A DNA stretch of 64,000 nucleotides, from assembly GCA_965613025.1 (NCBI GenBank), contig CBFDUE010000004.1, positions 15,743 to 79,742 of the forward strand. Reading direction: 5' to 3'. A program made the position numbers and the translations under genes. Shown in pieces: positions 53,000 to 62,160 of the stretch. The notes under the pieces are model-generated. The model saw nothing but the letters and a program-made list of their open reading frames with translations, searched no databases and was not told the origin of the DNA. How positions within the stretch are numbered: the stretch's first letter is position 1; every line of letters begins with the position of its first letter. Origin of the DNA: CAYTXJ01 sp965613025. Lineage in GTDB: Bacteria; Desulfobacterota; DSM-4660; Desulfatiglandales; JALVMZ01.

Positions 53000-54889
53000 A
53001 TGGAGCAGGATGACTACAGGATCTTAAATAGTATAGAGGATCCAAAGGATATAAAGAGACTTTCCATTGAAGAGCTTGAAATACTTGCAAAAGAGATCAG
53101 GGATAAGATTGTAAAGACAGTTTCAAAAAATGGCGGGCATCTGGCTCCGAACTTAGGTGCAGTGGAATTGACATTGGCCCTTCACTATGTATTTGATGCC
53201 CCAAGGGATAAGATCATCTGGGATGTGGGACATCAGTCCTATGCCCATAAACTGATAACTGGAAGAAGGACACGATTCCATACGCTTAGGACATATAAGG
53301 GAATAAGCGGATTTCCAAAACGGAGTGAAAGCCCCTATGACACATTTGACACTGGCCATAGCAGCACCTCCATATCAGTAGGTCTGGGAATAAGCTCTGC
53401 CAAGTCCCTTAAAGGCGAAAAGGCACATGTGGTGGCTGTTATTGGTGATGGAGCTATGACTGCAGGCATGGCATTTGAGGCATTGAACCAGACAGGACAT
53501 ATGGAAAAAGACCTTATTGTGGTACTAAACGATAATGCCATGAGCATTGCTCCCAATGTAGGATCTTTTTCATCGTTTATAAGCCGAAAGATGACAGGGA
53601 AGAGATTTGTGTATCTTAGAAAAGAGCTCAGAAATTTCTTAAAATCCATACCTGGAGTTGGAGAAAACATAATCAATCTGATAAGAAAGAGCGAAGATTC
53701 CTTGATAACATTTTTTACTCCTGGTATGCTCTTTGAGGCATTCAAATTTAAATATGTAGGCCCTATTAATGGACATAGGCTTGAGCTTTTAATTGAGACC
53801 TTTAATAACGTTAAATACTTAGAAGGGCCTGTTCTAGTCCATGTAACCACACAGAAAGGCAAGGGCTATGGACCAGCAGAGGAGAATCCCACCCTGTTTC
53901 ATGGAATCGGCCCCTTTGATATAAAGACTGGTAGGCCCATAAAAAAGAGGGATTCCCCACCTTCCTATACGGAGATATTCGGAAAGACACTGGTAGAACT
54001 TGCTGAGCAAGACAAAAGGATTGTGGCTATCACCGCTGCTATGCCAGAAGGGACAGGGCTTCATCTGTTCAGGGATAGATTCCCTGAAAGATTCTTTGAT
54101 GTGGGAATTGCAGAGCAGCACGCAGTTACCTTTGCAGCTGGACTTGCAACGGAAGGACTTAGGCCTGTTGTTGCCATATATTCCACATTTCTTCAAAGAG
54201 CCTATGACCAGATAATACACGATGTCTGCCTCAGTAACCTCCCTGTGGTATTTTGTTTGGACAGAAGTGGCCTTGTGGGAGAGGATGGTCCCACTCACCA
54301 CGGTCAATTGGATCTTACCTATCTAAGGAATCTTCCCAGAATGGTGGTTATGGCACCAAAGGATGAGGACGAACTGAGGCATATGCTCTATACAGCCCTT
54401 AGATATGAAGGAGGGCCCATTGCAATAAGATACCCAAGGGGTGAGGCAGTAGGTGTTGATTTGTCTTCTGAATTTAGAGAGCTTCCCATAGGAAGAGGTG
54501 AGATCCTGACTCATGGGAAAGACCTTCTGATCCTGGCTGTAGGCTCTATGGTCCAGCCCTCCATAAGAGCCCATGAGTTGCTAAATAGGGATGGTATTGA
54601 GGTGACTTTGCTAAATTGCAGATTTATAAAACCTCTGGATCCTCAGATTGGAGAGCTGTGCCAGAAGATAGGTAAGGTGCTGGTGGTAGAGGAAAATATA
54701 AGACATGGTGGGCTTGGGGGAGCAGTGCTTGAATATCTATCAGATAGGGGGATATACGGTATTAAGATTAAGCGGCTCGGTCTTCCAGATGACTTTGTGG
54801 AACATGGGCCTCTTTCAGTGTTGAGAGAGAGCTGTGGCCTAAGTGAGGAAGGGATATATAAAGCGGCAAAGGAACTCTATGAGATATGA
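53000..54889 (+). CDS. dxs: 1-deoxy-D-xylulose-5-phosphate synthase
   Basis: First step of the MEP pathway, thiamine diphosphate dependent. 629 residues: GGHLAPNLGAVELTLALHY, DVGHQSYAHKLITGR, the ThDP motif GDGAMTAGMAFEALN to NDNAMSIAPNVG, FDVGIAEQHAVTFAAG, DRSGLVGEDGPTHHG. Complete. Overlaps tlyA by 4 bases. Confidence 0.97.
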   Translation: MEQDDYRILNSIEDPKDIKRLSIEELEILAKEIRDKIVKTVSKNGGHLAPNLGAVELTLALHYVFDAPRDKIIWDVGHQSYAHKLITGRRTRFHTLRTYKGISGFPKRSESPYDTFDTGHSSTSISVGLGISSAKSLKGEKAHVVAVIGDGAMTAGMAFEALNQTGHMEKDLIVVLNDNAMSIAPNVGSFSSFISRKMTGKRFVYLRKELRNFLKSIPGVGENIINLIRKSEDSLITFFTPGMLFEAFKFKYVGPINGHRLELLIETFNNVKYLEGPVLVHVTTQKGKGYGPAEENPTLFHGIGPFDIKTGRPIKKRDSPPSYTEIFGKTLVELAEQDKRIVAITAAMPEGTGLHLFRDRFPERFFDVGIAEQHAVTFAAGLATEGLRPVVAIYSTFLQRAYDQIIHDVCLSNLPVVFCLDRSGLVGEDGPTHHGQLDLTYLRNLPRMVVMAPKDEDELRHMLYTALRYEGGPIAIRYPRGEAVGVDLSSEFRELPIGRGEILTHGKDLLILAVGSMVQPSIRAHELLNRDGIEVTLLNCRFIKPLDPQIGELCQKIGKVLVVEENIRHGGLGGAVLEYLSDRGIYGIKIKRLGLPDDFVEHGPLSVLRESCGLSEEGIYKAAKELYEI

Positions 54890-55617
54890 AAAAGGAGCGA
54901 ATTGATATCCTGTTACTTAAAAGGGGACTAACTGAGAGCAGACATAGGGCACAGGCAATTATAATGGAGGGTGTGGTTGAGGTAGATGGAAGAAGGGTGG
55001 ATAAACCTGGAAGACTTATCCCAATGGATTCAGAGATTGTAATAAGAAGAGATCCCAATCCCTATGTGAGCAGGGGAGGGCTTAAGCTGGAAGCCGCTCT
55101 CCGCCATTTTAAGATAGATATAAGAGATAGAATAATGTTGGATATAGGCGCATCAACAGGTGGATTCACAGACTGTCTGATAAGACATGGAGCTTCTAAG
55201 GTAATGGCAGTGGATGTGGGTAAGGGATTGATACACTGGAGACTCAGAAATGACCCAAAGGTAATACTCTTTGAAGGTAAGAATGCAAGGTCCTTAAGAA
55301 AAGAGGATCTTCCATATGCGCCAGATGGTGTAGTAATTGATGTATCCTTTATATCTTTAAAATTGATTATCCCTGCCCTATATCCCATAGTGAAAGATTC
55401 TGGTTTTCTGCTTCCCCTTGTAAAACCCCAGTTTGAGGTAGGGAAAAAGGGACTTTTAAAGGGGGGAGTGGTGAAAGATCCAAAGGTCCATAGAGAGATA
55501 TTAGCGGATATTATTGATTTTTGTAAGGAGGAGGGATGGAATTTTATAGACTCTATGGAATCACCACTCCTCGGTCCAAAAGGAAACAGGGAATTCTTTA
55601 TCTATCTTATTAAATGA
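54886..55617 (+). CDS. tlyA: TlyA-family rRNA 2'-O-methyltransferase
   Basis: 243 residues. An N-terminal S4 RNA-binding domain (RIDILLLKRGLTESRHRAQAII) is followed by an FtsJ-type SAM domain (LDIGASTGGFTDCLI, DVGKGLIHWRL, DVSFISLKLI, LVKPQFEVGK). Homologues methylate 16S and 23S rRNA. It follows dxs, a common arrangement, and converges on the PxxKW gene one base away. Confidence 0.93.
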   Translation: MKKERIDILLLKRGLTESRHRAQAIIMEGVVEVDGRRVDKPGRLIPMDSEIVIRRDPNPYVSRGGLKLEAALRHFKIDIRDRIMLDIGASTGGFTDCLIRHGASKVMAVDVGKGLIHWRLRNDPKVILFEGKNARSLRKEDLPYAPDGVVIDVSFISLKLIIPALYPIVKDSGFLLPLVKPQFEVGKKGLLKGGVVKDPKVHREILADIIDFCKEEGWNFIDSMESPLLGPKGNREFFIYLIK

Positions 55618-55618
55618 T

Positions 55619-55900
55619 CTATCCCCTTGCGCCTCTCTTTGATGCCTTTAGGGGATTGAGCCTCTTTTCCCTTCCTCCATTTGAGGATGAGACATGGGTT
55701 GCCATATTACAGACACCATATCTCCATTTGACGGAAGGATCTGGAAAGTGGATACAAAAACGCCCAGATGGGAACTCCTTAATCCTTCCACATCCCTCAC
55801 ATTGCTCAACCACTGGATAACACCTTCCACCATTATACTGACATCCCGTCTGGGTCATAAAAAAACACTCAAACCCGGGCTTTAAAGTTTTACAGACCAT
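55619..55900 (-). CDS. PxxKW-type cysteine-rich protein
   Basis: About 93 residues. MVCKTLKPGFECFFMT, GGRCYPVVEQCEGCGRI, a PDPSVKW motif (PxxKW) and YGVCNMATH are followed by the basic end NPLKASKRGARG. Several Cys pairs suggest a metal or redox site. The family occurs mainly in Desulfobacterota and its function is unknown. The ATG at 55900 is preferred, since AAAGGA lies ahead; GTG 55909 is in frame. Confidence 0.85.
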   Translation of the reverse strand: MVCKTLKPGFECFFMTQTGCQYNGGRCYPVVEQCEGCGRIKEFPSGRFCIHFPDPSVKWRYGVCNMATHVSSSNGGREKRLNPLKASKRGARG

Positions 55901-55961
55901 AGCTATCACATCCTTTCTATAAGATTTTTAAAGGCTGGATTTATGAAAAAATAGTAAAAGA

Positions 55962-55989
55962 TTGTCAAGAAAAATTTTTTAATTAGATA
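55962..55989 (+). promoter_or_regulatory. Candidate promoter of the molybdopterin oxidoreductase operon
   Basis: TTGTCA (55962-55967), a 16 base spacer, then TAGATA (55984-55989). It is placed suitably ahead of the small ORF at 56007 and the oxidoreductase at 56065, and lies in an A+T-rich gap. Confidence 0.35.
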
Positions 55990-56006
55990 AAGAAAGGAGT
56001 TAGAGC

Positions 56007-56063
56007 TTGAAATTATTTCAATTTTATAGAATAGCTATGCAAAAATCTGATAGGGGTATTTAA
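56007..56063 (+). CDS. Possible 18-residue leader ORF
   Basis: TTG at 56007 has a near-perfect AAAGGAG 7 bases before it. It reads MKLFQFYRIAMQKSDRGI and stops (TAA 56061-56063) one base before the oxidoreductase GTG start, in a different frame. It could couple translation or act as a control leader. It could also be chance. Confidence 0.35.
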   Translation: MKLFQFYRIAMQKSDRGI

Positions 56064-56064
56064 A

Positions 56065-58212
56065 GTGCAAAGATTTAGATATGCCAATATAGAAAAGGAA
56101 CTTTCCTTTTATGGCTATGATAAGGCTATAAAGAGCCACTGCAGAATGTGTCACGGTGGATGTGGGGTTATTATCTATCTTAAAGATGGCGTGATTAAAA
56201 AGATTTCTGGAGATCCAGACTGCCCTATAAACAGGGGCACACTTTGCCCAAAAGGCCTTGCAGCACATCACCTTGCCTATCATCCAGAACGTATTGTTCA
56301 TCCAATGAAGAGAATTGGGCCTAAGGGAAGCGGAAAGTGGCAGAGGATCACATGGGATGAGGCATTGGATATTGTATCTGAAAAGATCCTTCAATTTAAG
56401 AAGGAATACGGAGCAGAGTCCATTGTGCTTGGATATGGGACAGGAAGAGAGAATGAAGGTGTTATATATAGGTTTGCCAATACCCTTGGAACTCCCAATG
56501 TGCTTACCGCAGGGCATTTTTGCTATGGCCCCAGGATTGCAGCCGGTATTATCACCTGTGGAGGGCTTCCTGTTGCTGATTATGAAAATGACCCCAAGTG
56601 TATCCTGGTATGGGGAAACAATATTGTGATTAGCAATCCGGACGAATATAAGGCAGAAGGATTCTGTAGGGCTCTTCGTAAAGGAGCAAAGCTCATAGTG
56701 GTGGACCCCCGTATGACCCGCATAGCATCAAGGGCAGATGTGTGGTTACAATTAAGACCCGGCACAGACACCGCACTTGCATATGGTATCATCCATGTGA
56801 TTGTGGATGAAGGGCTCTATGACAGGGATTTTGTCAATAACTATGTGCATGGATGGGAAGAATTCTTAGAGAGGGTAAAAGAATTTCCACCCAAGAAGGT
56901 AGCGGAAATTACCTGGGTTCCAGAGGAAAAGATAAGGGAAGCAGCAAGGTTATTTGCTACCACTAAGCCTTCAGCCATTCAGTGGGGAGTTGCCATTGAA
57001 CAGCAGATAAATTGCTTGGATAATAACCGAATCCTAATGATCCTATCTGCAATCACTGGGAACTTTGATGTTCCTGGAGGCCAGGTCCTCTTTAGACCCC
57101 CAAAGATAAGAACAGTATCTGAATTTAGTGCCCATAAGATGCTTCCAAAAGAGCAGGCCCAAAAGAGACTTGGAGGAGAGAGCTTCAAAGTAGCATCCCA
57201 TTTTGCAATTATAAATCCCAAATGTGTATGGGATGCTATCTTGAGTGAAAAGCCATATCCGGTTAAGATGCTATTCTTTATAAGCTCCAATCCCCTGCTT
57301 ACCAGGGCCAATTCTGGATATGTATATGAGGCATTAAAGAAGGTGGAATTTATGGCAGTTGCTGACTTCTTCCTAACCCCTACTGCACAGATGGCCGATA
57401 TATTTTTACCTTCTGCCACATGGCTTGAGATGGACTATATAGGGGACTTCTGGAAAAGGCATGGATATATTCTTCCAAGAAGAAAGGTGATAGAGGTGGG
57501 AGAGTGTAGATCTGACCATGAAATCCTAAATGAGCTTTCCAAACGGGTTGGGCTAAAAGAGCTTTGGTGGGATAGATTTGAAGATGCCCTAAATTATATC
57601 TTAGAGCCTATGGAAATTAATTGGCCCCAATTTAAGGAGATGGACTATATTAAGTCACAGAGGAAGTACAGAAAATATAAAGAAAAGGGCTTTTCAACCC
57701 CCACTAAGAAATTTGAGATCTACTCCACACTGCTTGAGCAATGGGGTTATGATCCACTTCCCCAATATATAGAGCCTCCTGAAGATCCACAAAAGAATCC
57801 AGAGCTATTAAAAGAATATCCCTATATCCTGATTACAGGAAGGAGACTGCCAGGCTTTTTCCATACTGAAAATAGGCAGATAAAGGTGCTCAGAGAGCTT
57901 CATAAGGACCCTGTAGTTGAGATCCATCCCCAGACCGCTAAGGAAGAAGGGATTACAGATGGGGATTGGATTGTGGTGGAGACCCCTAGGGGAAGAGCCA
58001 AATTTAAAGCAAGACTCTTTAAAGGGATCAATCCAAAGGTGTTAAGTGCAGAACATGCCTGGTGGTTTCCTGAAAGGGAAGATCCCATGTCTTCATGGAA
58101 TGAATCCAACATTAATATGGTGACAGATAATTCATTTGAAAATTGTGATCCTAAGATGGGTGCAACTCATGTAAGAAGTCTCCTCTGTAAAATATATCCA
58201 GAAAGGGGCTAA
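56065..58212 (+). CDS. Molybdopterin oxidoreductase, catalytic subunit (formate dehydrogenase/DMSO reductase family)
   Basis: 715 residues. The N-terminal 4Fe-4S motif is CRMCHGGCG, with the fourth Cys in TLCPKG. Mo-bis-pterin binding motifs follow: ILVWGNN, VVDPRMTRIASRAD, LRPGTDTALAYG, and in the C-terminal domain LITGRRLPGFFHT and EHAWWFP. The likely Mo ligand is a Cys in TAGHFCYGPRI near residue 157. There is no twin-arginine signal, so it is probably cytoplasmic. The start is GTG 56065 behind TAGGGG. The substrate is not readable. Its partner is the Fe-S subunit 2 bases later. Confidence 0.87.
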   Translation: MQRFRYANIEKELSFYGYDKAIKSHCRMCHGGCGVIIYLKDGVIKKISGDPDCPINRGTLCPKGLAAHHLAYHPERIVHPMKRIGPKGSGKWQRITWDEALDIVSEKILQFKKEYGAESIVLGYGTGRENEGVIYRFANTLGTPNVLTAGHFCYGPRIAAGIITCGGLPVADYENDPKCILVWGNNIVISNPDEYKAEGFCRALRKGAKLIVVDPRMTRIASRADVWLQLRPGTDTALAYGIIHVIVDEGLYDRDFVNNYVHGWEEFLERVKEFPPKKVAEITWVPEEKIREAARLFATTKPSAIQWGVAIEQQINCLDNNRILMILSAITGNFDVPGGQVLFRPPKIRTVSEFSAHKMLPKEQAQKRLGGESFKVASHFAIINPKCVWDAILSEKPYPVKMLFFISSNPLLTRANSGYVYEALKKVEFMAVADFFLTPTAQMADIFLPSATWLEMDYIGDFWKRHGYILPRRKVIEVGECRSDHEILNELSKRVGLKELWWDRFEDALNYILEPMEINWPQFKEMDYIKSQRKYRKYKEKGFSTPTKKFEIYSTLLEQWGYDPLPQYIEPPEDPQKNPELLKEYPYILITGRRLPGFFHTENRQIKVLRELHKDPVVEIHPQTAKEEGITDGDWIVVETPRGRAKFKARLFKGINPKVLSAEHAWWFPEREDPMSSWNESNINMVTDNSFENCDPKMGATHVRSLLCKIYPERG

Positions 58213-58214
58213 AG

Positions 58215-58658
58215 ATGGAAAGGTATAGGCTTTTAATTGAAGATAAGGAATGTTGGGGATGCAGGGCATGTGAGGTGGCATGCAAATTAGATAAGCCTTT
58301 TCAGATTTCTCTTATCCGCATTCAGGAGGAATGGAAAGAGGATGAAGATGGTAATATGGAATTTATCTATAGATTAAGGGTGTGCAGACACTGTGAGGAA
58401 CCAGAATGTGCTGAGGCCTGCCCTGAAGAGGCCATATATAAGAGAGAAGATGGTATAGTGCTGATAGATAGGGAGAGATGCACTGGTTGTGGACTCTGTA
58501 TTGAAGCCTGCCCCTATGATGCCATATGGATTGATGAAGAGAAGGCAATTAAATGCGATATGTGTTTTAGGAGGATAGAATATGGGCTTTTGCCGGTGTG
58601 TGCAGATGGACTATGCATTGGAGAGGCCATCCGATTTGAGCCTGTTTTAGAAGATTAA
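58215..58658 (+). CDS. Four-cluster ferredoxin-like electron-transfer subunit
   Basis: 147 residues. Cys groups CWGCRACEVAC, CRHCEEPECAEAC, CTGCGLCIEAC and CDMCF with later Cys residues fit the DMSO-reductase beta-subunit pattern of four Fe-S clusters. It passes electrons between the catalytic subunit and a carrier; no membrane anchor subunit is encoded nearby. 15 bases before icd. Confidence 0.9.
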   Translation: MERYRLLIEDKECWGCRACEVACKLDKPFQISLIRIQEEWKEDEDGNMEFIYRLRVCRHCEEPECAEACPEEAIYKREDGIVLIDRERCTGCGLCIEACPYDAIWIDEEKAIKCDMCFRRIEYGLLPVCADGLCIGEAIRFEPVLED

Positions 58659-58673
58659 GGGAGAGGTAAACTG

Positions 58674-59903
58674 ATGGAAGGAGGAATAATAGGATTTAAA
58701 GACGGTAACTTATTGGTGCCTGATTCTGTAATTATTCCCTATATTGAAGGGGATGGAACTGGGCCTGATATATGGAAGGCCACCTCAATGGTAATAGATA
58801 GGGCAGTAGAACTGAGCTATAAAGGGAAGAGAAAGATAATCTGGAAAGAGATTCTGGCAGGAGAAAAGGCCCATAAGGAGACAGGGGAGTGGCTTCCCAA
58901 AGAGACCATAGATACCATAAAGCAGTATAGAATTGCTATTAAAGGCCCACTTACCACACCTGTAGGAGGTGGGATCAGGAGTATTAATGTGGCACTCAGG
59001 CAGATTATGGATCTCTATGCATGTGTCAGGCCCATAAGATATTTCCCAGGAGTCCCTTCTCCTGTAAAAGAGCCCCAAAGGGTTAATATGGTTGTATTTA
59101 GAGAAAATACAGAGGATGTCTATGCTGGATATGAGCTTATGGAGGGGAGAGAAGAGACACAAAAGTTAAGGCTATTTTTAGAAAAGACCTATGGATGGAA
59201 GATTCCTGAAGATTCTTCCATTGGGATTAAACCCATTAGCAGACGAAGATCAGAAAGGCTTATAAGGGCTGCCATAAGATACTGTATTTTGCATAATAGA
59301 AAGAGTGTTACCCTGGTTCATAAGGGTAATATTCAGAAATTTACTGAGGGAGGATTTAGGAATTGGGGCTTTGAGCTTGCAAAGAGAGAGTTCAGTGATC
59401 ATGTGGTGCTTCAGGATGAGATAGATGGGGAGCCCCCTTCAGACAAGATCGTCATTAAAGATGCCATTGCAGACGCATTCTTTCAGTTTTCTCTAATAAG
59501 ACCTTATGAATTTGATATTATTGCAACCACCAACCTAAATGGTGACTATATATCCGATGCATTGGCTGCCCAGGTGGGTGGAATTGGGATCGCACCCGGT
59601 GCAAACATAAATTATGAGAAGGGATATGCCATATTTGAGGCAACACACGGAACTGCACCTAAGTATGCAGGGCTTGATAAGGTAAATCCCTCTTCTCTAA
59701 TCTTAAGTGGATGTATGATGCTGGATTTTATGGGATGGAAAGAGGCATCCCATCTTATAGAAGAGGGGTTAAAGAAGACATTTCTTTCTAAGAAGGTTAC
59801 TTATGATCTTGCAAGACTCATGGATGAGGCAGAAGAAGTCTCTTGTTCAACCTTTGCAATGAATATATGTAAGAATATGGAATATATCAGTAACTTAAGT
59901 TGA
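58674..59903 (+). CDS. icd: Isocitrate dehydrogenase (NADP type)
   Basis: 409 residues. IPYIEGDGTGPDIWKA at the start, TTPVGGGIRSINVALRQIMDLYACVRPIRYF, the substrate loop FRENTEDVYAGYEL, TLVHKGNIQKFTEGGF, and ATHGTAPKYAG near the cofactor site (pattern of NADP enzymes). It follows the oxidoreductase genes closely, so it may share their transcript. Complete. Confidence 0.94.
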   Translation: MEGGIIGFKDGNLLVPDSVIIPYIEGDGTGPDIWKATSMVIDRAVELSYKGKRKIIWKEILAGEKAHKETGEWLPKETIDTIKQYRIAIKGPLTTPVGGGIRSINVALRQIMDLYACVRPIRYFPGVPSPVKEPQRVNMVVFRENTEDVYAGYELMEGREETQKLRLFLEKTYGWKIPEDSSIGIKPISRRRSERLIRAAIRYCILHNRKSVTLVHKGNIQKFTEGGFRNWGFELAKREFSDHVVLQDEIDGEPPSDKIVIKDAIADAFFQFSLIRPYEFDIIATTNLNGDYISDALAAQVGGIGIAPGANINYEKGYAIFEATHGTAPKYAGLDKVNPSSLILSGCMMLDFMGWKEASHLIEEGLKKTFLSKKVTYDLARLMDEAEEVSCSTFAMNICKNMEYISNLS

Positions 59904-60647
59904 TTATCTCTCCCAACCGATAGGCATAATCAAAAGGGGTTCGTGGTTTTTGGGAATTCCCAAAACTTCTATTACATCACTATCATAAAATGCACCTACA
60001 ATACCGGCTCTGAGTCCTAATGCCTCTGCCTGTAAAAACAGGTTCTGCCCGATATGTCCCGCTTCAATTATTGCATATCTTATCCCCCTGTCCCCATACT
60101 TGATACAGATCCTTCTATATTCAGCAGTAATAACAAACATGACAGGACCTTGTGCCATCCACATCTGTGAAAGTGATGCCCTGGCAAGTGCAACCCTTAG
60201 GTCCCCTTCCTTCACTGACTTTATAAGATGCCCTTCAGGTTCATAGTGATACACCCCTTCAGAAAGCCCAATTACTCCACCCTTTCCAACTACCACATAT
60301 ACATCCATAGGATATAGTGCTCCACCGGATGGTGCCGCCCTCTTAAAACCTCCTTCCTCTGTAATACCTTGAGCCGCCCAAAGTAGTTGAGATAGATGTT
60401 CTAATTTTAAAGGCTCTTCTCTGAAGGACCTAATGGTTCTCCTCCTCTTTATAGCATTTTCCACTGAAATTCTTCCATCAAAGAGAGGCGAAGGCAATTT
60501 CATATCTATCACCCTCCTTTTAGACTTAAATATATTCCAGAAGGCTCCCTGACAGATACTACGGATATTAAAGAATAACGCTGTTATTAAGGCCAAAAAG
60601 CCCCTTCTTGAAAAATTTTGACTAAAGAGAGAAGTGTTTTTAATCAT
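59904..60647 (-). CDS. SagB/ThcOx-type nitroreductase with twin-arginine-like leader
   Basis: 247 residues. FSRRGFLALITALFFN near the start looks like a Tat signal, so export is possible. The FMN domain has RRTIRSFREEPLKLEHLSQLLWAAQG, RAAPSGGALYPMDVYVVV and EAGHIGQNLFLQAEALGL, typical of SagB-type oxidoreductases. The substrate is unknown. There is no YcaO or peptide gene nearby, so a bacteriocin role is not supported. Confidence 0.85.
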   Translation of the reverse strand: MIKNTSLFSQNFSRRGFLALITALFFNIRSICQGAFWNIFKSKRRVIDMKLPSPLFDGRISVENAIKRRRTIRSFREEPLKLEHLSQLLWAAQGITEEGGFKRAAPSGGALYPMDVYVVVGKGGVIGLSEGVYHYEPEGHLIKSVKEGDLRVALARASLSQMWMAQGPVMFVITAEYRRICIKYGDRGIRYAIIEAGHIGQNLFLQAEALGLRAGIVGAFYDSDVIEVLGIPKNHEPLLIMPIGWER

Positions 60648-60705
60648 ATTATTTTACCCATATAATGAAATAGTTATATAAAGTCAATCCACTTATCTAA
60701 ACCAC

Positions 60706-60734
60706 TTGAATTAAACTTCCCATTGGGATAAATT
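60706..60734 (+). promoter_or_regulatory. Candidate promoter of the small periplasmic protein gene
   Basis: TTGAAT (60706-60711), 17 bases, TAAATT (60729-60734), then AGGAGGG ahead of the ATG at 60765. A weak match only. Confidence 0.3.
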
Positions 60735-60764
60735 AAAAGAAAAAAGAAGAAGGAGGGAAGCAGG

Positions 60765-61082
60765 ATGAAAAAAGGATTTTCTCTTTTGGTTGCTGTATTA
60801 ATTTTTATTCTATTCCTTTCTGTCTCTTTGTGGGCACAACCAAAGAAATATATAATGGAAGGTAAGATTACTGCCATAGATATTCCATATAAGACAGTTG
60901 TAATTGAAGTTCCAATGGATGGAAAGAATTTTACTGTGGCAGGGCCTATAAAGCAGGGTGCTATTTTAATTAAAGATGGGAAGAAAGTCTCATTAGGCGA
61001 CTTTGAAATAGGGGATAGGGTAGTGGTGCTATGGGAGTCAACTCCTCAGGGACATCTGATAGAAAAGATAGAGGCCAAATAG
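60765..61082 (+). CDS. Small exported protein, possible OB-like fold
   Basis: 105 residues. Signal peptide MKKGFSLLVAVLIFILFLSVSLWA, cut likely before QPKK. The mature part (EGKITAIDIPYKTVVIEV, FEIGDRVVVLWEST) is beta-rich, like small OB-type periplasmic domains. AGGAGGG ends about 12 bases before the ATG. I do not recognise the family. The next 238 bases to 61320 are A+T rich and show no feature. Confidence 0.7.
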   Translation: MKKGFSLLVAVLIFILFLSVSLWAQPKKYIMEGKITAIDIPYKTVVIEVPMDGKNFTVAGPIKQGAILIKDGKKVSLGDFEIGDRVVVLWESTPQGHLIEKIEAK

Positions 61083-61320
61083 GACCCTATCATATACTTC
61101 CATACCTAAGTCCTGCTAAGCCCTGAGCTTCTTCCCGCCCCAGCCTTATTCCATTCCCATTGGTAAAGGGGCTTTAAGGAGTGTTTTGCGTGTAAGTTTT
61201 TAAATTTCTAAAAATAATTTTGTCCATGAGCTTTATAGGGGTTGGTTATCTTCATGCTTTAAAAATTATTATTTTGGGCAAATCAGGGCTTAATATGCCT
61301 TTTTATATAAGAGTCCCTAT

Positions 61321-62160
61321 ATGAATAAATTAAAGAGACAGCTTCAAGAGGCTGAACAAAAGGTAAGAATACTATATGAGATAACAAGATTAGTCTCTTC
61401 TTTCCTACATCCTCAACATGTGCTGGATGGCATTGTGGATCTATTGTTTGAGGAATTCAAACTGGATTCATGTTCTATTAAACTGCTGGATCAGGATGGC
61501 AAATTGAGGATAAAGAGTCAAAAAGGGCTTAGCAAAAATTTTATTGACAAAGCATCACATGAACCCACAATAGATACATATTCTGGCGAATGCTTTTTGA
61601 CTGGAAAGATAATAATAATTAATGACACTGACACAATTGATCGTTCAATCTATCAAGATCACCTGATAACAAAAGAGATTAAGTCTTTTGCCATAACACC
61701 TATTAAAGTGGAAGGAGAGACTATTGGGGTCTTAGTGACCTCCTCAAAGAGGAAGAACTATTTTCATGAACGATTTAATGATGTTATCTACACAGTTGGA
61801 AGCCAGATAGGGCTTGCTATAAGGATCTCCCAACTATATGATAAGATCTACAATTTTAATAAGGAATTAGAGGCAAAGATAGAGGAAAGAACAAAAGAGC
61901 TAAAAGAAAAGACTGAAAGACTAATAGAAGCAGAGAGATTAGCGGCTTTTTGTCTAATATCTCAACGGATAGCTCATGAATGTAGAAATTCTTTAACCAT
62001 TGTGGGAGGATTTGCAAAGCGGTTAGAGAAGCTTTTAGAAAGAGATTCTTCCTATAAAGAATATGTAAAGATTATAATAGATGGAATTGGAGAATTAGAA
62101 AGAAAGATAAATGAGATAATAGAATCTTCTCAAAGCCCATATTCCATGAATAACCGATAA
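61321..62160 (+). CDS. GAF-HisKA protein lacking the kinase ATPase domain
   Basis: 279 residues. GAF domain at about 18-172 and a coiled coil to about 205, then a HisKA helix pair with H-box SQRIAHECRNSL (His219) and partner helix to about 272. The frame then ends; there are no N, G1, F or G2 boxes. It cannot phosphorylate on its own. It could be a phosphotransfer or dimerisation partner, or a remnant. Its end overlaps the Nudix gene by 31 bases. No clear ribosome site. Confidence 0.72.
   Translation: MNKLKRQLQEAEQKVRILYEITRLVSSFLHPQHVLDGIVDLLFEEFKLDSCSIKLLDQDGKLRIKSQKGLSKNFIDKASHEPTIDTYSGECFLTGKIIIINDTDTIDRSIYQDHLITKEIKSFAITPIKVEGETIGVLVTSSKRKNYFHERFNDVIYTVGSQIGLAIRISQLYDKIYNFNKELEAKIEERTKELKEKTERLIEAERLAAFCLISQRIAHECRNSLTIVGGFAKRLEKLLERDSSYKEYVKIIIDGIGELERKINEIIESSQSPYSMNNR

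Noticed and set aside
59904..60647. SagB-type gene as part of a thiazole-peptide biosynthesis cluster
   Set aside because: No YcaO cyclodehydratase, precursor peptide or transporter in the vicinity.
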